From NCBI GenBank assembly GCA_035079385.1, contig JAVHKY010000047.1, positions 1,922,001 through 1,986,000 of the forward strand: a stretch of DNA of 64,000 bases, given 5' to 3'. The notes under the pieces were generated by a model, which ran no database searches, was not told the DNA's origin, and was given only the letters and a program-made list of their open reading frames with translations. Source of the DNA: Aspidiotus rigidus (Eukaryota; Arthropoda; Insecta; Hemiptera; Diaspididae). Of this stretch, positions 1-10,824 are shown piece after piece (position 1 is the stretch's first letter; every line of letters begins with the position of its first letter). The position numbers and the translations under genes were made by a program.

Positions 1-950
1 GCTAGACAGGTTGAGGGTTGGGAGCGAAACGGACAATTGAGCTGGTCAGGAGCCTTGTGAATAAAAAAGTATATTCTGTAGGATTTTTTCTTCCTAGGGT
101 TTATGACACACGCGTCTATCCAGAACAAAAATAAATTTCCATCAATATACAAACAACCAAAAGTAAATTCTGAAAAAAAAAAAAACATCCGTCAGTCACG
201 AACGCTAGTAGGATAGTAAAGCACGTGGTTTCCCATGTAAATGCACCAGACAAAACTATCATTTCATACAATCCCAGACAATGTGAAGGGTGGGTAGGTG
301 GTGCCGAAGTTGTTGATAAAAGAGCAGGTATAATCATCAAACTGGCGATGGGTAGGTACCGAAAAAACAGAGCAGGAACATTTACGATTCGAGAACAGAA
401 CCTGTTTTCGAAATTGAAGTGCGGTACAAAGGAAGATTAAGGTTTTAAACAATAATGATACTCGAAACAGGTAGTAGGTAAGGATCCGGAAAAAAAATGG
501 CAAAGGGTTATATTATCTCATTACAAAAGAGTACAAATCGATTGATCTTAATTTTCGCCCGCCACTTCAGCCGCCGAGAATAAAAAGAAGGGAAACGCCT
601 ATCATAGGCAGCTATTGTAGAGCGTGGAACAAACGAGTGATTAGTTTTTTAAGCAAAAATAAACAACCATTCTCAATGTAGAAAGCCCAGATAAAATTAA
701 TTTATATGAAATGAAAAAAATTGTGTAATTATTTCTATGCTAGAAAAGATCATTGGAATTTTCTTTTTCAAATGGGGGTCGAGATCGCTAACCGGCCTTT
801 TTACAAGCAGACGATATTTTTTGAAGAGAGGGGCATTTAGGAGACTAGAAGGATCCCTCTTCACAGCTGCATCACCGTCCCAAACACTCAGAATTGATAA
901 GAGCGAAGCTTGAGCTTCACAAACGTCCGCGTCCAACAAGTTAGGTTAGG
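1..950. other. No recognised gene; AT-rich sequence
   Basis: Only short open frames occur, overlapping each other on both strands, with no recognisable domain. Around 938-952 there are two and a half copies of TTAGG-like sequence, far too few for a telomeric array. Confidence 0.5.
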
Positions 951-979
951 TTGCCGTCCTCGTAGAAAAGGAGACTTAT

Positions 980-2148
980 TGAATTTGTGATTGAAGGAGA
1001 TGGCAGTCAAGAAGCTATACAAGGAGGAGTTCGGCCAAATGATACAAGACTGCCCCTTTCCAGGTTAGAATGCGAATGTAAGTAACGCCAAGGAGGCACA
1101 ACTAGAAGCCAACTTCCTGGGTAAAATGGCTAACTCACATTATGGTTACGAAACCTCGAAGTAGACATTAAGAAACTTTGCCGACTCGAGTAGAAAGTAG
1201 CACCAATGCAGAAAGACGCAGAAGCCTCATACAAGAAATCAAAAATAAAAGCAGAACCTCAAGAATGGGATCACAGAGGCCAAGGTGGCAATATAGAAAG
1301 AATTCTCTAACTTCGATCACCCCTAGGAAAGGCTATATAAGTTGCTGGTAAAATCAAGGGAAAGTCGAAATGTTCACCCCCAACTAGTAAAGGAGGAAGG
1401 AGGTGGTACTGTATCCACCGACAGTGCAGAACGTCAGCTCATGGAGGTAGAGTTTCCAGCCAGAGCCCCTTCAATGGAAGGCTCCAATGACTACTACAGA
1501 AAAAATAACAGTCAGCAGGGATGAGGTTATGAAAGCCCTGCGAAAGAGTAGAAGGTCTTCTCCCGGCTTGGATCGGTCCTAAAAATAGCGAATAGGAGAT
1601 ATCCTGACCTCGTCAAGGGACTACTTGAGGAATATTTGAATTACGTCATCTTTTCGCAGGACAACATACTTCGGGTCAAAGAATGAGACACGATCCCAAC
1701 TACAATGAAAGAATACCGGCTAATTACTCTACTCATTACTATAGGCAAAACTGTTGAAAAACTTATAGGTACCCAAATCAGGAATGCCACTGAGCTCCCT
1801 CCTGCGCAACACGGGTTCCGTTCAGAACGAAGCGCGGAGGATTGCCTTCACAGCTTCCTGGAATCAGTCAACAGGAGCAGGATGAGCAACCAACATACAG
1901 CCACGGTCTTGCTTGTTATCACTGAAGCGTTTAATCGTACAGAACTACAAGGAGAAACAGCCCCAGATCGAAATAATAAGAAGTTCATCAAGAGGTTTGT
2001 ATGGTGCGGTGCATAGCAGCAAAGAAAAAACTCATTTGTGATCGCCCGCAAGGGTCAGCCCCATTCGCTGGAATGTGTCATGTGATACACTTCTGGAACG
2101 ATAACACCCATGCATATAAAGAAGACTTCATGCTGATAATACAGGGGC
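980..2148 (+). pseudogene. LINE (R1/Jockey-like) ORF2 remnant: linker and reverse transcriptase up to motif C
   Basis: This is a decayed non-LTR retrotransposon polyprotein read in several frames. From about 1270 a linker is visible ending in an EEVMKAL-like helix near 1520 and SPGLD-like sequence near 1565. The palm begins near 1705 with a degenerate YRPISLL-type block (YRLITLL), followed by IGKTVEKLI and QHGFRSERSAEDC, the usual LINE QxGFR..xST motif. Near 2045 comes PQGSAPF (motif B), and near 2110 HAYKEDFMLIIQG, which is motif C with the catalytic AYADD altered to AYKED. Stops and frameshifts at about 1523, 1580 and 1685 and the lost aspartate show it is dead. The remnant is cut immediately after motif C by the foldback element and appears to resume at 3248. 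The family call rests on motif order; the clade is inferred. Confidence 0.75.
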
Positions 2149-3247
2149 GTCTGTTGACAGAAAGGTTTGCGTTTGGATCCATCACTTGTAAACGTGACTC
2201 GCGTGCTGAGTTTATTTTATGTAACCGGGATGGGGTAACGCCTCAGTTTACTGCCATACTCGGAGTAAGAGGCGAGTAAGAGTGATGACGCGGGATTTCA
2301 AAATATTTTTGTACTTCTTGGACTTGTAAAATTTTTCATTTTCAATTCTTGGACTTGGAAATATTTTCAACTGTTGGACTTAGAAATATTTTCAACTGTT
2401 GGACTTGGAATTATTTTTGAAATGTGCGACATTGAAATATTTTCAACTGTTTGTTGGACTTAGAAATATTTTCATACTTCTTAATGGACTCGTACAATTT
2501 TTCATTTTTGATTGTCGACTTGGAAATATTTTCAAGTGTTGGACTCTGAAATATTTTCAACTGTGGGAGACGATTAAAAATGAAAAATTTTACAAGTCCA
2601 AAAAGTATGAAAATATTTCGAAGTTCAACAATTGGAAAATATTTCCATGTCCAACAATTGAAAATGAAAAATTTTACTAGTCCAAGAAGTATGAAAATAT
2701 TTCAAAGGAAAATAATTCCAAGTAAATATTTTCAAGTCCGACAAAGAGTTCAAAATATTTCAAAGTCCCACAGTATGAAAATAATTTCTAGTCCAACAGT
2801 TGAAAATATTTCCAAGCCCAAGAATTGAAAATGAAAAATTTTACACGTCCACTTATAAAAATATTTCAACGTCGCACAATTCAAAAATAATTCTAACACT
2901 TGAAAATATTTCAAAGTCCAACAGTTGAAAATATTTCCAAGTCCCACAATTTGAAAATAATTCCAAGAAAATATTTCAAAAGTCCAAGAATTGAAAATGA
3001 AAAATTTTACAAGTTCACTTATGAAAATATTTCAATGACGCACAATTCAAAAATAATTGAAAATATTTCAAAGTCCAACAATTGAAAATATTTTTAAGTC
3101 CAAGAATTGGAAATGAAAAACTTGACAAGTTCAAGAAGTACAAAAATATTTCAAAGTCCCACGTCATCACTCGCACGCACGCGCACGCTAGTCACGTTTA
3201 CAAGTGATGAATCCAAACGCGAACCTTTCTGTCAACAGACGCTCCTG
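2142..3247. mobile_element. Foldback element: inverted arms made of short tandem repeats
   Basis: The left end (CAGGGGCGTCTGTTGACAG at 2142) is matched, reverse complemented, by CTGTCAACAGACGCTCCTG ending at 3247, and the terminal match runs about 65 bp. Inside, 2295-2575 consists of repeats of the type AACTGTTGGACTTGGAAATA, and 2580-3165 consists of the reverse complement of the same units (about 24-26 bp each). The whole would fold on a centre near 2577. The left arm carries an extra block of about 70 bp (2205-2278). No transposase is present and no target duplication is clear. Long inverted repeats with internal tandem repeats are typical of Foldback/Galileo-type elements, while the CAGGGG start would also suit hAT; the superfamily is unresolved. 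Confidence 0.75.
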
Positions 3248-3365
3248 AACGTGCCAATACCAAAGAAGCAAGAAAGATTATCCCAGGCAACACAAAAGAC
3301 GAGAGAATGCATGGAGACAGTCGACTGGCTGCCTAATGTGGAGGAAAAATTGGAATTCTAAATGT
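3248..3365 (+). pseudogene. LINE reverse transcriptase, continuation after the foldback insertion
   Basis: The translation around 3265-3358 contains ERLSQATQKTRECMETVDWL followed by a KLEF-like end. This resembles the thumb-proximal segment that follows motif C in R1/Jockey LINEs (an alternating helix, then VxxWL, then LxLxxxKT). Motif C lies just left of the foldback, so this is read as the same LINE continuing on the far side of the insertion. It is short and the match is by pattern only. Confidence 0.45.
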
Positions 3366-5740
3366 AGCTGTTTTTCAAGGAGTAACGGAGCTTGCGGGTT
3401 CTTCGGAATGACAATTATGGCTGGAGAGAGCTCAGCTCCCCTTCCTTCCTCCCTTGGCTATGGATCTATCAATGTGCCGATGAAACGCACTATTGTCTAT
3501 AACAATCATGGGTGTGCGTCATAAGCAAAGAAGCCATAGAAGCAGTCAGTCAAGAGAATGAAAATAAAATTTCAAAATACTTTTTTTTTTCCATGATATC
3601 GTAAATTCTTCGTTTCTTTCGTTTGCACGCTTGAATTATTACACCTAGATTATACTATTCTTATCAATCCGTTTTCTTACATCGCTCGTTATGCAGCACG
3701 GTGAATGCTACGCAAATAAGACAGGGCCTGAAATAAGATAATTAATTTGATAATGACTTAATTCTCGTAAAGGCCAAATTTTGTGGAGAGCGCACCTGTA
3801 TTGTAGCGTTTGTTTTTCAAAGAAAATTTGGCTCGCTTCAATTTTGTACACTTGACGTGTAAGTTATAAGCTAAAAACAGTTGATTCTCATAATGAAAGC
3901 GTGCGGTCAGGAAGAAGATCGAAGGAGGTGCGAGGCGAGAAGACTTGAATCAAGAAGGTCTAGACGCAATGCACGGAGGGGGGGGGGTAAGCTCCACTCC
4001 TACAGAGGCAAGTGAAAATCTTGAATCTCATCCTAAGCTGATTTTCTACCTCCATTATTTCCGCTTAGATTTTCTCAGCTAACTAAAATAAAAATAAGGA
4101 GGATCTCGCAATGAGAATTCTTCAAGGTGGAAGTGGGAAGACTTTCAACTCGCGAGTACAAACATTCGAAATATTTGCGAAAAGTTTTCCTCTACAATTA
4201 ATATTAATATGAATTTTCATAGAAATTAGTGACGATGACTCATTACAGTACGTGTACGATCTTCCTAGGCCACCTTCACGGAATTAAGTCGACGATGCCG
4301 AATTCTAAATCGAGAGTAACAATTAGCGAAAAAATAATATACAACAAAATACGTAGACATATACAATACTGTCACGTCGCACATTAAGGAAATATACCGT
4401 GTACCTATATCATTTACATATTGTACAGAGAGTGTAATTATGTACACTGTAAACAGGTAGCACAGGTGTACAAGTGTACATTAGACTTCTTGAAACTTGG
4501 TAAATAAATGGATATACGCGACTATTATCATGTAAAAATTTTAGATGTTACCATACGTGTTTGTATAATAACTGCACGTTTAAGTACGGTGCCCTCAATC
4601 ACACCACATAAACGTATTAGGCTGATTCATGAAATGAAGGGAACTATTATAGAGAACTATCGGCACAGAGAAACCACGTGAAATATTAAAAAATTCATAA
4701 TACACGCGCGCACATACACTCGTATTATTCTTTACGGCCACGTCTAACAAATAGTAGCAGTAATAATAACTTCGTTTCGTTCCTACATCGTCGATATACG
4801 TAGTAATAATTTTCGAACAGAAAAAAATTCTATCGAGTCAATACACCGACCGAGTTGTGCGCCAGTTGTAATTCCCAAATCGTCAGAATTTAGGCTAAAA
4901 CTGATAAAAGATTATAAATATAAGACCGACTTCATCATTCAGATGACGTAGCTCGATTTTTTTAAACGTTATTTTCTCTTCTTCATTTCACTCCCGCCTT
5001 CTCCACATCTTTTTTTTTTTTTATTAATATTCTTGCGTTCATGCATAATATAATTCTTTCACCTTGGAATTGCAACGTGGCTATTAGTCACGCGAAACGA
5101 AATACCGTGAAAAGTGAAAAAATATAGTAGTATACGCGTATAATTCATTTTTTTTTTCCGCGTTGATTAGGGAAAAACGCGAGGGTGAGGTGACGCGACG
5201 TAAGCGGAAAGACGAGACATTGCAGAAGTATTGTATTGTACGCAAAAAAAGAAAACAATTCTTTGGAAAAGTGTACGGAAGGAGGTGGAGAGGAACGCAG
5301 AGAGGATCGTATGACCGAGCAATTTTCTGGCTTGCGTTACAGCTACGAGTGGAGCGCGGTGCCCGTTTAGAATGAGCCGAGGGAAACGTACGCGAGTAAT
5401 TTGATATACGACGATAAAGATGGAGCCCGCCGTTTCTATCGCAGCCTTTTTTTTTTAAATAATATTCCTCGTAATGAATTGCAAATAAATAAACGACAGT
5501 GATAGAGCGCGGTATTACCGATCCAGGCGCACACACACACATATAAACGCCTATGGTAGACGAATGAACACCTTACAGTATAATATGTAATCTCGAACCG
5601 TTAGCTATGAAAGAAGAGAGCCAAGACCAGGCCGACATCGACAATGACATAGAGAGAAATTCTGTCACACGTGGGTTTACTTCCATCCGTATCACATCAG
5701 TTGTTCTTCTAAAGACTGAAACAATGCAGTTCTATATAGT
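3366..5740. other. No recognised gene
   Basis: There is a G run near 3978-3987, several T runs (3580, 5010, 5150, 5448) and a CA-rich patch near 5528. The longest open frame is 152 codons on the minus strand (5542-5084). It has no recognisable domain and skewed composition, so it is not called as a gene. Confidence 0.5.
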
Positions 5741-5746
5741 GAACCG

Positions 5747-6016
5747 TTGAACTCCTTCAAATTCAACGACGAGGAGCTTCCACAAATAGGTACCTGTATA
5801 ATTCTAGCAAAGGACTTTACCATTTTTGAAGAAAATGTAACCAGCTATATTTTCAGTAATCTTGGTGCAGAAATTGAATTAATACGATTCTCCAAATTAC
5901 TGGTAAACATATCGAGGGAGGAATCGCCTTTGAAATGGTGGCGTAAGGGCGTACAAATACGCCCAAAGTGGTCCCCTACGAAACCGTATCCACCCTTTAG
6001 GGTATTGCGTTGGTAG
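5747..6016 (+). pseudogene. Open frame with weak resemblance to a transposase C-terminus
   Basis: The 89-residue frame contains an acidic stretch and the string SPLKWWRKG near 5920-5945. hAT transposases often carry a DPLxWWK motif near their C-terminal dimerisation region, and that is the only basis for the suggestion. The frame opens before the first ATG and ends in a proline-rich tail of different character. It may be an old TE fragment or chance. Confidence 0.2.
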
Positions 6017-6129
6017 GGGCTTGAATTGAGAGTGTCCTGCCTCCATTTTCTCGAGGTCCTCGCGCTGTACAAAGGCCATTATCTAGGGATTTACGAGCGT
6101 TCAGAATTAACCTGAAATTTAGGTAGGCC

Positions 6130-6775
6130 ATCGAGGGCGGGATACTCCAAAGAGTAAACTTGAAGTGCAAATACGACAGAAAGAATTGAACAATACGCGA
6201 GCGCTAACGGTCAAGACAACCTAGCAAGACCTGAAAGGAACTAACCCAACAACAACGACTGAAAATGAGAATATCCAGAGAAATCAGGACGCAAAAATTG
6301 TGGAAGATATCGTGGACCAGAACTACTGGCGATTCAATAATAAGTTCTATAGCCACGAAGAGTGATTAGCGATAGGATCAGCGGTCGAGAAAAAACAAGA
6401 TATTCAAGGGCAGCAAGTTTACAAACTTGATCAATCACTGGGCTAAATGAGCGGATGATGGTATCCTAATTGTGTGGTCAGACACTAATAAACAGGTAGA
6501 CCAATTTCTTCTGGAAACGAATGCGATGAATGAAGGTACCAAATTCACGGTAGAAAAGGGCAATGAGACCCATCGTTTATTTGGATTTGGCACGTACAAA
6601 GGCGAACAACTGGATAGAATACAAAACGACGGCTTCCTTAACGAAGTTAAACGAGGAACGCGGGTAACCTGTTTTTTGAGTAAATGGGATTTGGTATTGA
6701 AAATTCAAGCAAGCCTAGAGCTAGATAAAGGTAGTATAAAGAAGGCCTAGACCTACTATGAGCCTAGTATAATAT
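6130..6775 (+). pseudogene. Penelope-like reverse transcriptase fragment (motifs B and C)
   Basis: Translating 6320-6395 gives QNYWRFNNKFYSHEE, a stop, then LAIGSAV. This is the PLE motif B pattern (NYFxFNxxxYxQxxGLAMGS). Near 6446 the frame reads ADDGILIVWSDTNKQVDQFL, the motif C catalytic DD with its downstream helix. It is followed by NEGTKFTVEKGNE, equivalent to the xIKFTxExE strand that precedes the FLD motif. In-frame stops at about 6365 and 6447 show decay. The segment ends where the minisatellite begins, and matching downstream RT sequence is found at 8241. It is a different PLE lineage from the copies at 12-13 kb and 18-20 kb. Confidence 0.6.
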
Positions 6776-8240
6776 AGTTTGAGAGTCCTAAATTTTTCTC
6801 GAATCTCGAGCTACATATCATAGCACGAGATTTGAAATTTTATTTCCAAAAACCTCTCATATCATATAGAGCTCGATAGTCGAAATTTTTCTAACTCCCC
6901 CTCTCATCACATATAGCTTTAGAATCGAAATTATTCCAAGTCCCCCTCGTATCATATTTAGCTCGAGAGTCGAAATTTTTCCAAGTCCCCCTCCCATCAC
7001 ATATAGCTTGAGAATCGAGATTATTCCAAGTCCCCCTCCTATCGTATATAACGCGATAGTCGGAATTTTTCTAACTCCCCCTCCCATCACAAATAGCTTG
7101 AGAATCGAGATTATTCCAAGTCCCCCTCCTATCATATATGGCCTGAGAGTTGAAATTTTTTCAAGTCCCCCCTCCTATCGTATAACGCGATAGTCGAAAT
7201 TTTTCTAACTCCCCCGCCCATCACACATAGCTTGAGAATCGAAATTATTCCAAGTCCCTCTCCTATCATATATGGCTCGAGAGTCGAAATTCTTCCAAGT
7301 CTCCCTCCCATCACATATAGCTTGAGAATCGAGATTATTCCAAGTCCCCTTCCTATCATATATGGCCTGAGAGTCGAAATTTTTCCAACTCCCCCTCCCA
7401 TCACACATAGCTTGAGAATCGAGATTATTCCAAGTCCCCCTCCTATCATATATGGCTTGAGAGTTGAAATTTTTCCAAGTCCCCCTTCTATCATATATGG
7501 CTCGAGAGTCGAAATTTTTCCAAGTCCCCCCCTCATCATATATAGCTCGAGAATCGAAATTTTTCCAAGTCCCCCTCCCATCACGAGAATCGAGATTATT
7601 CCAAGTCCCCCTCCTATCATATATGGCTTGAGAGTTGAAATTTTTCCAAGTCCCCCTTCTATCATATATGGCTCGAGAGTTGAAATTTTTCTAACTCCCC
7701 CTCTCATCACATATAGCTTGAGAATCGAAATTATTCCAAGTCCCTCTCCTATCATATATAGCTTGAGAGTTGAAATTTTTCCAAGTCCCCCTCCTATCGT
7801 ATATAACGCGATAGTCGAAATTTTTCCAACTCCCCCTCCCATCACACATAGCTTGAGAATCGAGATTATTCCAAGCTCCCCTCCTATCGTATATGGCTTG
7901 AGAGTTGAAATTTTTCCAAGTCCCTTCCTATCATATATGGCTCGAGAGTCGAAATTATTTTAAGTCCCCCTCCTCTGAGAGTCGTAATTTTTCCAAGTCC
8001 CTCTCGTATCATATATGGCTCGAGAGTCGAAATTTTTCTAAGTCTTCCCCCCTCCCTATCATATATAACTCGAGAGTCGAAATTATTCCAATTCCCCCTC
8101 CTCTGAGAGTCGAAATTCTTCCAAGTCCCTCTCCCATCATATATAGCGCGAGAGTCGAAATTTTTCCAAGTTTTTTGCTGGACGGCGGACGGCACATGGC
8201 AAATTTCTCAAAAAGCCCCCCATAAAACAGGTTCCCTGTT
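6776..8240. repeat. 45-bp minisatellite array with end cap (about 29-31 units)
   Basis: Tandem units of about 45 bp follow the pattern CTCGAGAGTCGAAATTTTTC then CAAGTCCCCCTCCTATCATA. Two main variants alternate: one with GAGAGTCGAAATTTTTCC and one with GAGAATCGAGATTATTCC, giving a higher-order period of about 90-135 bp. The array degenerates after 7960. It ends in a non-repetitive cap (8171-8240) containing GGACGGCGGACGGCAC and CCCCCCATAAAACAGG. The unit is a multiple of three and mostly stop-free, so both strands carry frames of about 240 codons with a 15-residue period. These are a property of the repeat and not called as genes. It interrupts a PLE reverse transcriptase. Confidence 0.9.
8171..8240 (-). 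other. End cap of the minisatellite-bearing element
   Basis: Reverse complemented, this begins AACAGGGAACCTGTTTTATG, passes through a G run, and contains two CCGTCC boxes before the first minisatellite unit. The same order with about nine-tenths identity occurs in the opposite orientation at 61332-61405, and more diverged versions occur at 20570-20615 and 52225-52300. A constant end next to a variable array is what a mobile element boundary looks like. Confidence 0.7.
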
Positions 8241-8470
8241 AAAACTTACAGAAAGCCAACGGACACCCAATACCATCATCCTAAACGATTCCTACCCCCA
8301 CCCCAGGGTACAAGTTGGTAGCGATTCTGAACCACTGCTACCTAGCAATCACTTTTTTGAAGAAAACTGATGAGAAGGGGAGAGAAATTAAGATGGTAAA
8401 GCAGATTGCAGCACTCAACGGCTACTCTACAAACTTATGGAAGCAAAGAGGGGAACCCGAAACAGCACAG
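8241..8470 (+). pseudogene. Penelope-like reverse transcriptase, segment downstream of the minisatellite
   Basis: The translation from 8246 runs through RTPNTIILNDS, resembling the YRKPTxTDxxIxxxS block of PLEs. Near 8365-8440 it gives EGREIKMVKQIAALNGY followed by STNLW, the ExxxIKxIAxxNGY helix that ends the PLE thumb region. Together with the upstream piece ending at 6775 this reads as one reverse transcriptase split by the array. Stops near 8370 and 8471 and frameshifts make it a pseudogene. Confidence 0.55.
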
Positions 8471-9737
8471 TGAGAAAGGGCTCCGGATGAAGTGATAAAG
8501 GCGTTCAGCAGTTATGTTGTGAGTGGAAACATCCATAAGAACCCACCTCTGGTGAAGAGAACAAGCATCGACCAGATGGAGGAAAAAGACAAGGGAAGCT
8601 GACTGGAGGGTAAAGCTCAGTTGCAAACAACAATGCGAAGGGATCTACATCGATGACACTGGGAGAAGCTCGACATCAGGAGGAAGGAAATCCAGACATC
8701 AAGGGAAAAAAGATGATGGGAAGTCATTGTTTGGCAAACACTGCATTGCAGTGAAGAACAGCAAGCTAACAAAGGAATATTTAAAGACATACGATACATG
8801 TGATGAAAAAGAAAACTCCAGTCCAGGAACCGACTGAGATTGCAAAGGAAAAAAGGGCTTCTCGAACAATGTAAGCACATTTGACAACAAAAGATCATTT
8901 AGCTCGGTGATTGGACGAGACAGTAAGAACAGAACCGACCAATAGAATTACAGCATAATCTGGCAACCAATAAAAAGTATTTTATAACGCAATATTGTAG
9001 TAGCCAATCAGATCACACTCAAATTTACCTTTCAAAGCATATCTCTTTCAGTTAACGCAGAACTAGAAGGAATATCAAGCACTATGGCTTGGTGCCGTTT
9101 TGAATATGTGATATGCTTGTGCCACGCAAGCTACAAATAATAGATGCATGCGCCTAAAGATTGTAATAGTCGGTTTTCACAGCCTGTCATGAATACGAAG
9201 ACGATCTCCATAATTTCAAACAGGGTCACTTCAGAGGCATAGCCAGGATGTGAGGAGAGGATAAACGCACTTTTCCTTCAATATTTTTCAGTACATTCTA
9301 ATTCAGCATATTTCTGTAGAAATCGAAGTCGAATCTCTCCTCTCCCGCCTACACCACCGAATTAGCCTGCGGGGAAATATGTTCCCTTCTCACACAGACG
9401 GCGATGTTTGGTATTCTCTCTTTAGAGTCTACATATTCACCGCCGCGATTCTTCCTTCGTTCCTGAATCATCTAGACAGCCACCCTTGCACAACCTGCTC
9501 CAAAACTCAGGATATCAAAGTAAAAATCTTTCAGTAACATAACGGGTTATTTCATACCTATATAAATAAATACACAGCAGAATTACAGTGATAGACGAGT
9601 GAACGAATGACAGGACGAAGGTCCGAGACATTCTCCGCAAGTTCTGAATGAATCCAGACTCCATGTCAGCTCATGCACGTTGATATATTTGCCTACCTAC
9701 TCCCTGTGTGCACTGATAGAACGCATCCTTACGTTAA
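8471..9737. other. No recognised gene; CCAAT-rich patch at 8905-9025
   Basis: Between 8905 and 9025 there are five CCAAT/ATTGG boxes within 120 bp (for example GTGATTGG, GACCAATAG, CAACCAATAAAAAG, AGCCAATCAGA). A related cluster occurs at 9865-9975 with CCAATCAGA and ACCAATAAAA, so the two may be copies of one dispersed repeat. No coding sequence is recognisable. Confidence 0.4.
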
Positions 9738-9800
9738 GGGTGTGCTTTAGTGCTTTACTTGTTCGGAAACTCTGAAACGGTGTACGATGAGTTGCATGTG
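9738..9800 (+). repeat. Fragment of a dispersed repeat also at 43.0 and 43.6 kb
   Basis: GGGTGTGCTTTAGTGCTTTA followed by CTTGTTCGGAAACTCTGAAA and CGGTGTACGATGAGTTGCAT closely matches the start of the copies at 42991 and 43637. Only the first 60 bp or so is shared here. Confidence 0.6.
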
Positions 9801-10820
9801 AAATATTTTGAATACAGATGAGGGATGATTAATCTGAAATGACAACGGCTGCACATCAATACACACCCAATGACCAATAGGTGAGGAAGGAACAGTCAAA
9901 AGCACATCTTCGTTGTTCCGAAGGTCGCAGCCAATCAGAGTCATTATGGTGAAATTGTAAACCAATAAAAATGCAACGAGTGTTTAAAAAAGCAACAGTC
10001 TCTAATTTTATGCTCGTTATTTTGTTCATGAGGACTGAAGAGGCGTCACACAAGTAGCACATGAAATCCGTAACTTTTTTTCTCTCTCTCGTTTTGTTAC
10101 AGTAACGATCCAATTGAACTCGCATCAACCTCACAGCATAGTATATAGTTTGTATCTTACTACCTTCGCATCAGCGAGGTCATTAGTACTTCAAGAAGCT
10201 GCGAGCATCTTTCAACAATATATTATATATATCCCATATAGATGTGCGCAGGTAACGGATACAAGAAGATAAAACACCTACGTAATTTTCGTCCAGATTA
10301 GAAACGTACAACACTCGTACACAAAGTACATCGGAAATTCGTTGTATGAGAATGCAAGTTGGTGACTGTGCGCGCCATGAATACGATTTTTTGTTCTACT
10401 AAATGTATTTTTTCAACGTTTCGAAACTACAAAAAACAAAGTCATTCTTCATCACGAGCCACGACCGCAAGTAACCTACATACAACCGAAAATTGACCGC
10501 ACTTCAAGGACAACAACCTACCGTTCATATTATTGAGTTTATTTTCCTCGGTGAATACACACAATTTCACCGAGCTTAATGCAATTATACGTAATCGAGA
10601 ATTTCTCTTTGGGAATTGTGACCCACTGAACATGAAGGAAAAATTCGCCACCCCTCTAACAAGCGACTATGGTAAATGTTCTGGAACTAAAGCACTTAAC
10701 AAGCGAGGGAAAAGTTCTGCTTCCTGTCCACGTATGATTCGATAGCCTCTTGGACAAAAAAGTCTCAATATGAAGAGAAATTTTAATTTTCAACTTTGAT
10801 GATGACTCTGAAATGTCTCT
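9801..10820. other. No recognised gene
   Basis: This stretch contains the second CCAAT-rich cluster (9865-9975) and a TATA-like alternating run near 10218. The open frames are short and uninformative. Confidence 0.4.
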
Positions 10821-10824
10821 GGTG

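Noticed and set aside
938..952. Telomeric TTAGG repeats
   Set aside because: Only two to three units here and near 26568; no array.
2399..3085. Several frames rich in KIFQS or ENIS repeats
   Set aside because: Translations of the foldback tandem repeats.
5084..5542. 152-codon minus-strand open frame
   Set aside because: No recognisable domain, low-complexity composition and no splice or promoter context.
7132..7963. Proline-rich and glycine-rich proteins of about 240 residues on the two strands
   Set aside because: They are read-through of a 45-bp minisatellite whose length is divisible by three; the same units occur as diverged non-coding copies elsewhere.
8354..8385. Hammerhead ribozyme core (CTGATGAG ... 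GAAA), expected in some PLE terminal repeats
   Set aside because: The sequence between the two core boxes cannot form stem II, and the stretch fits the coding pattern of the PLE thumb region.
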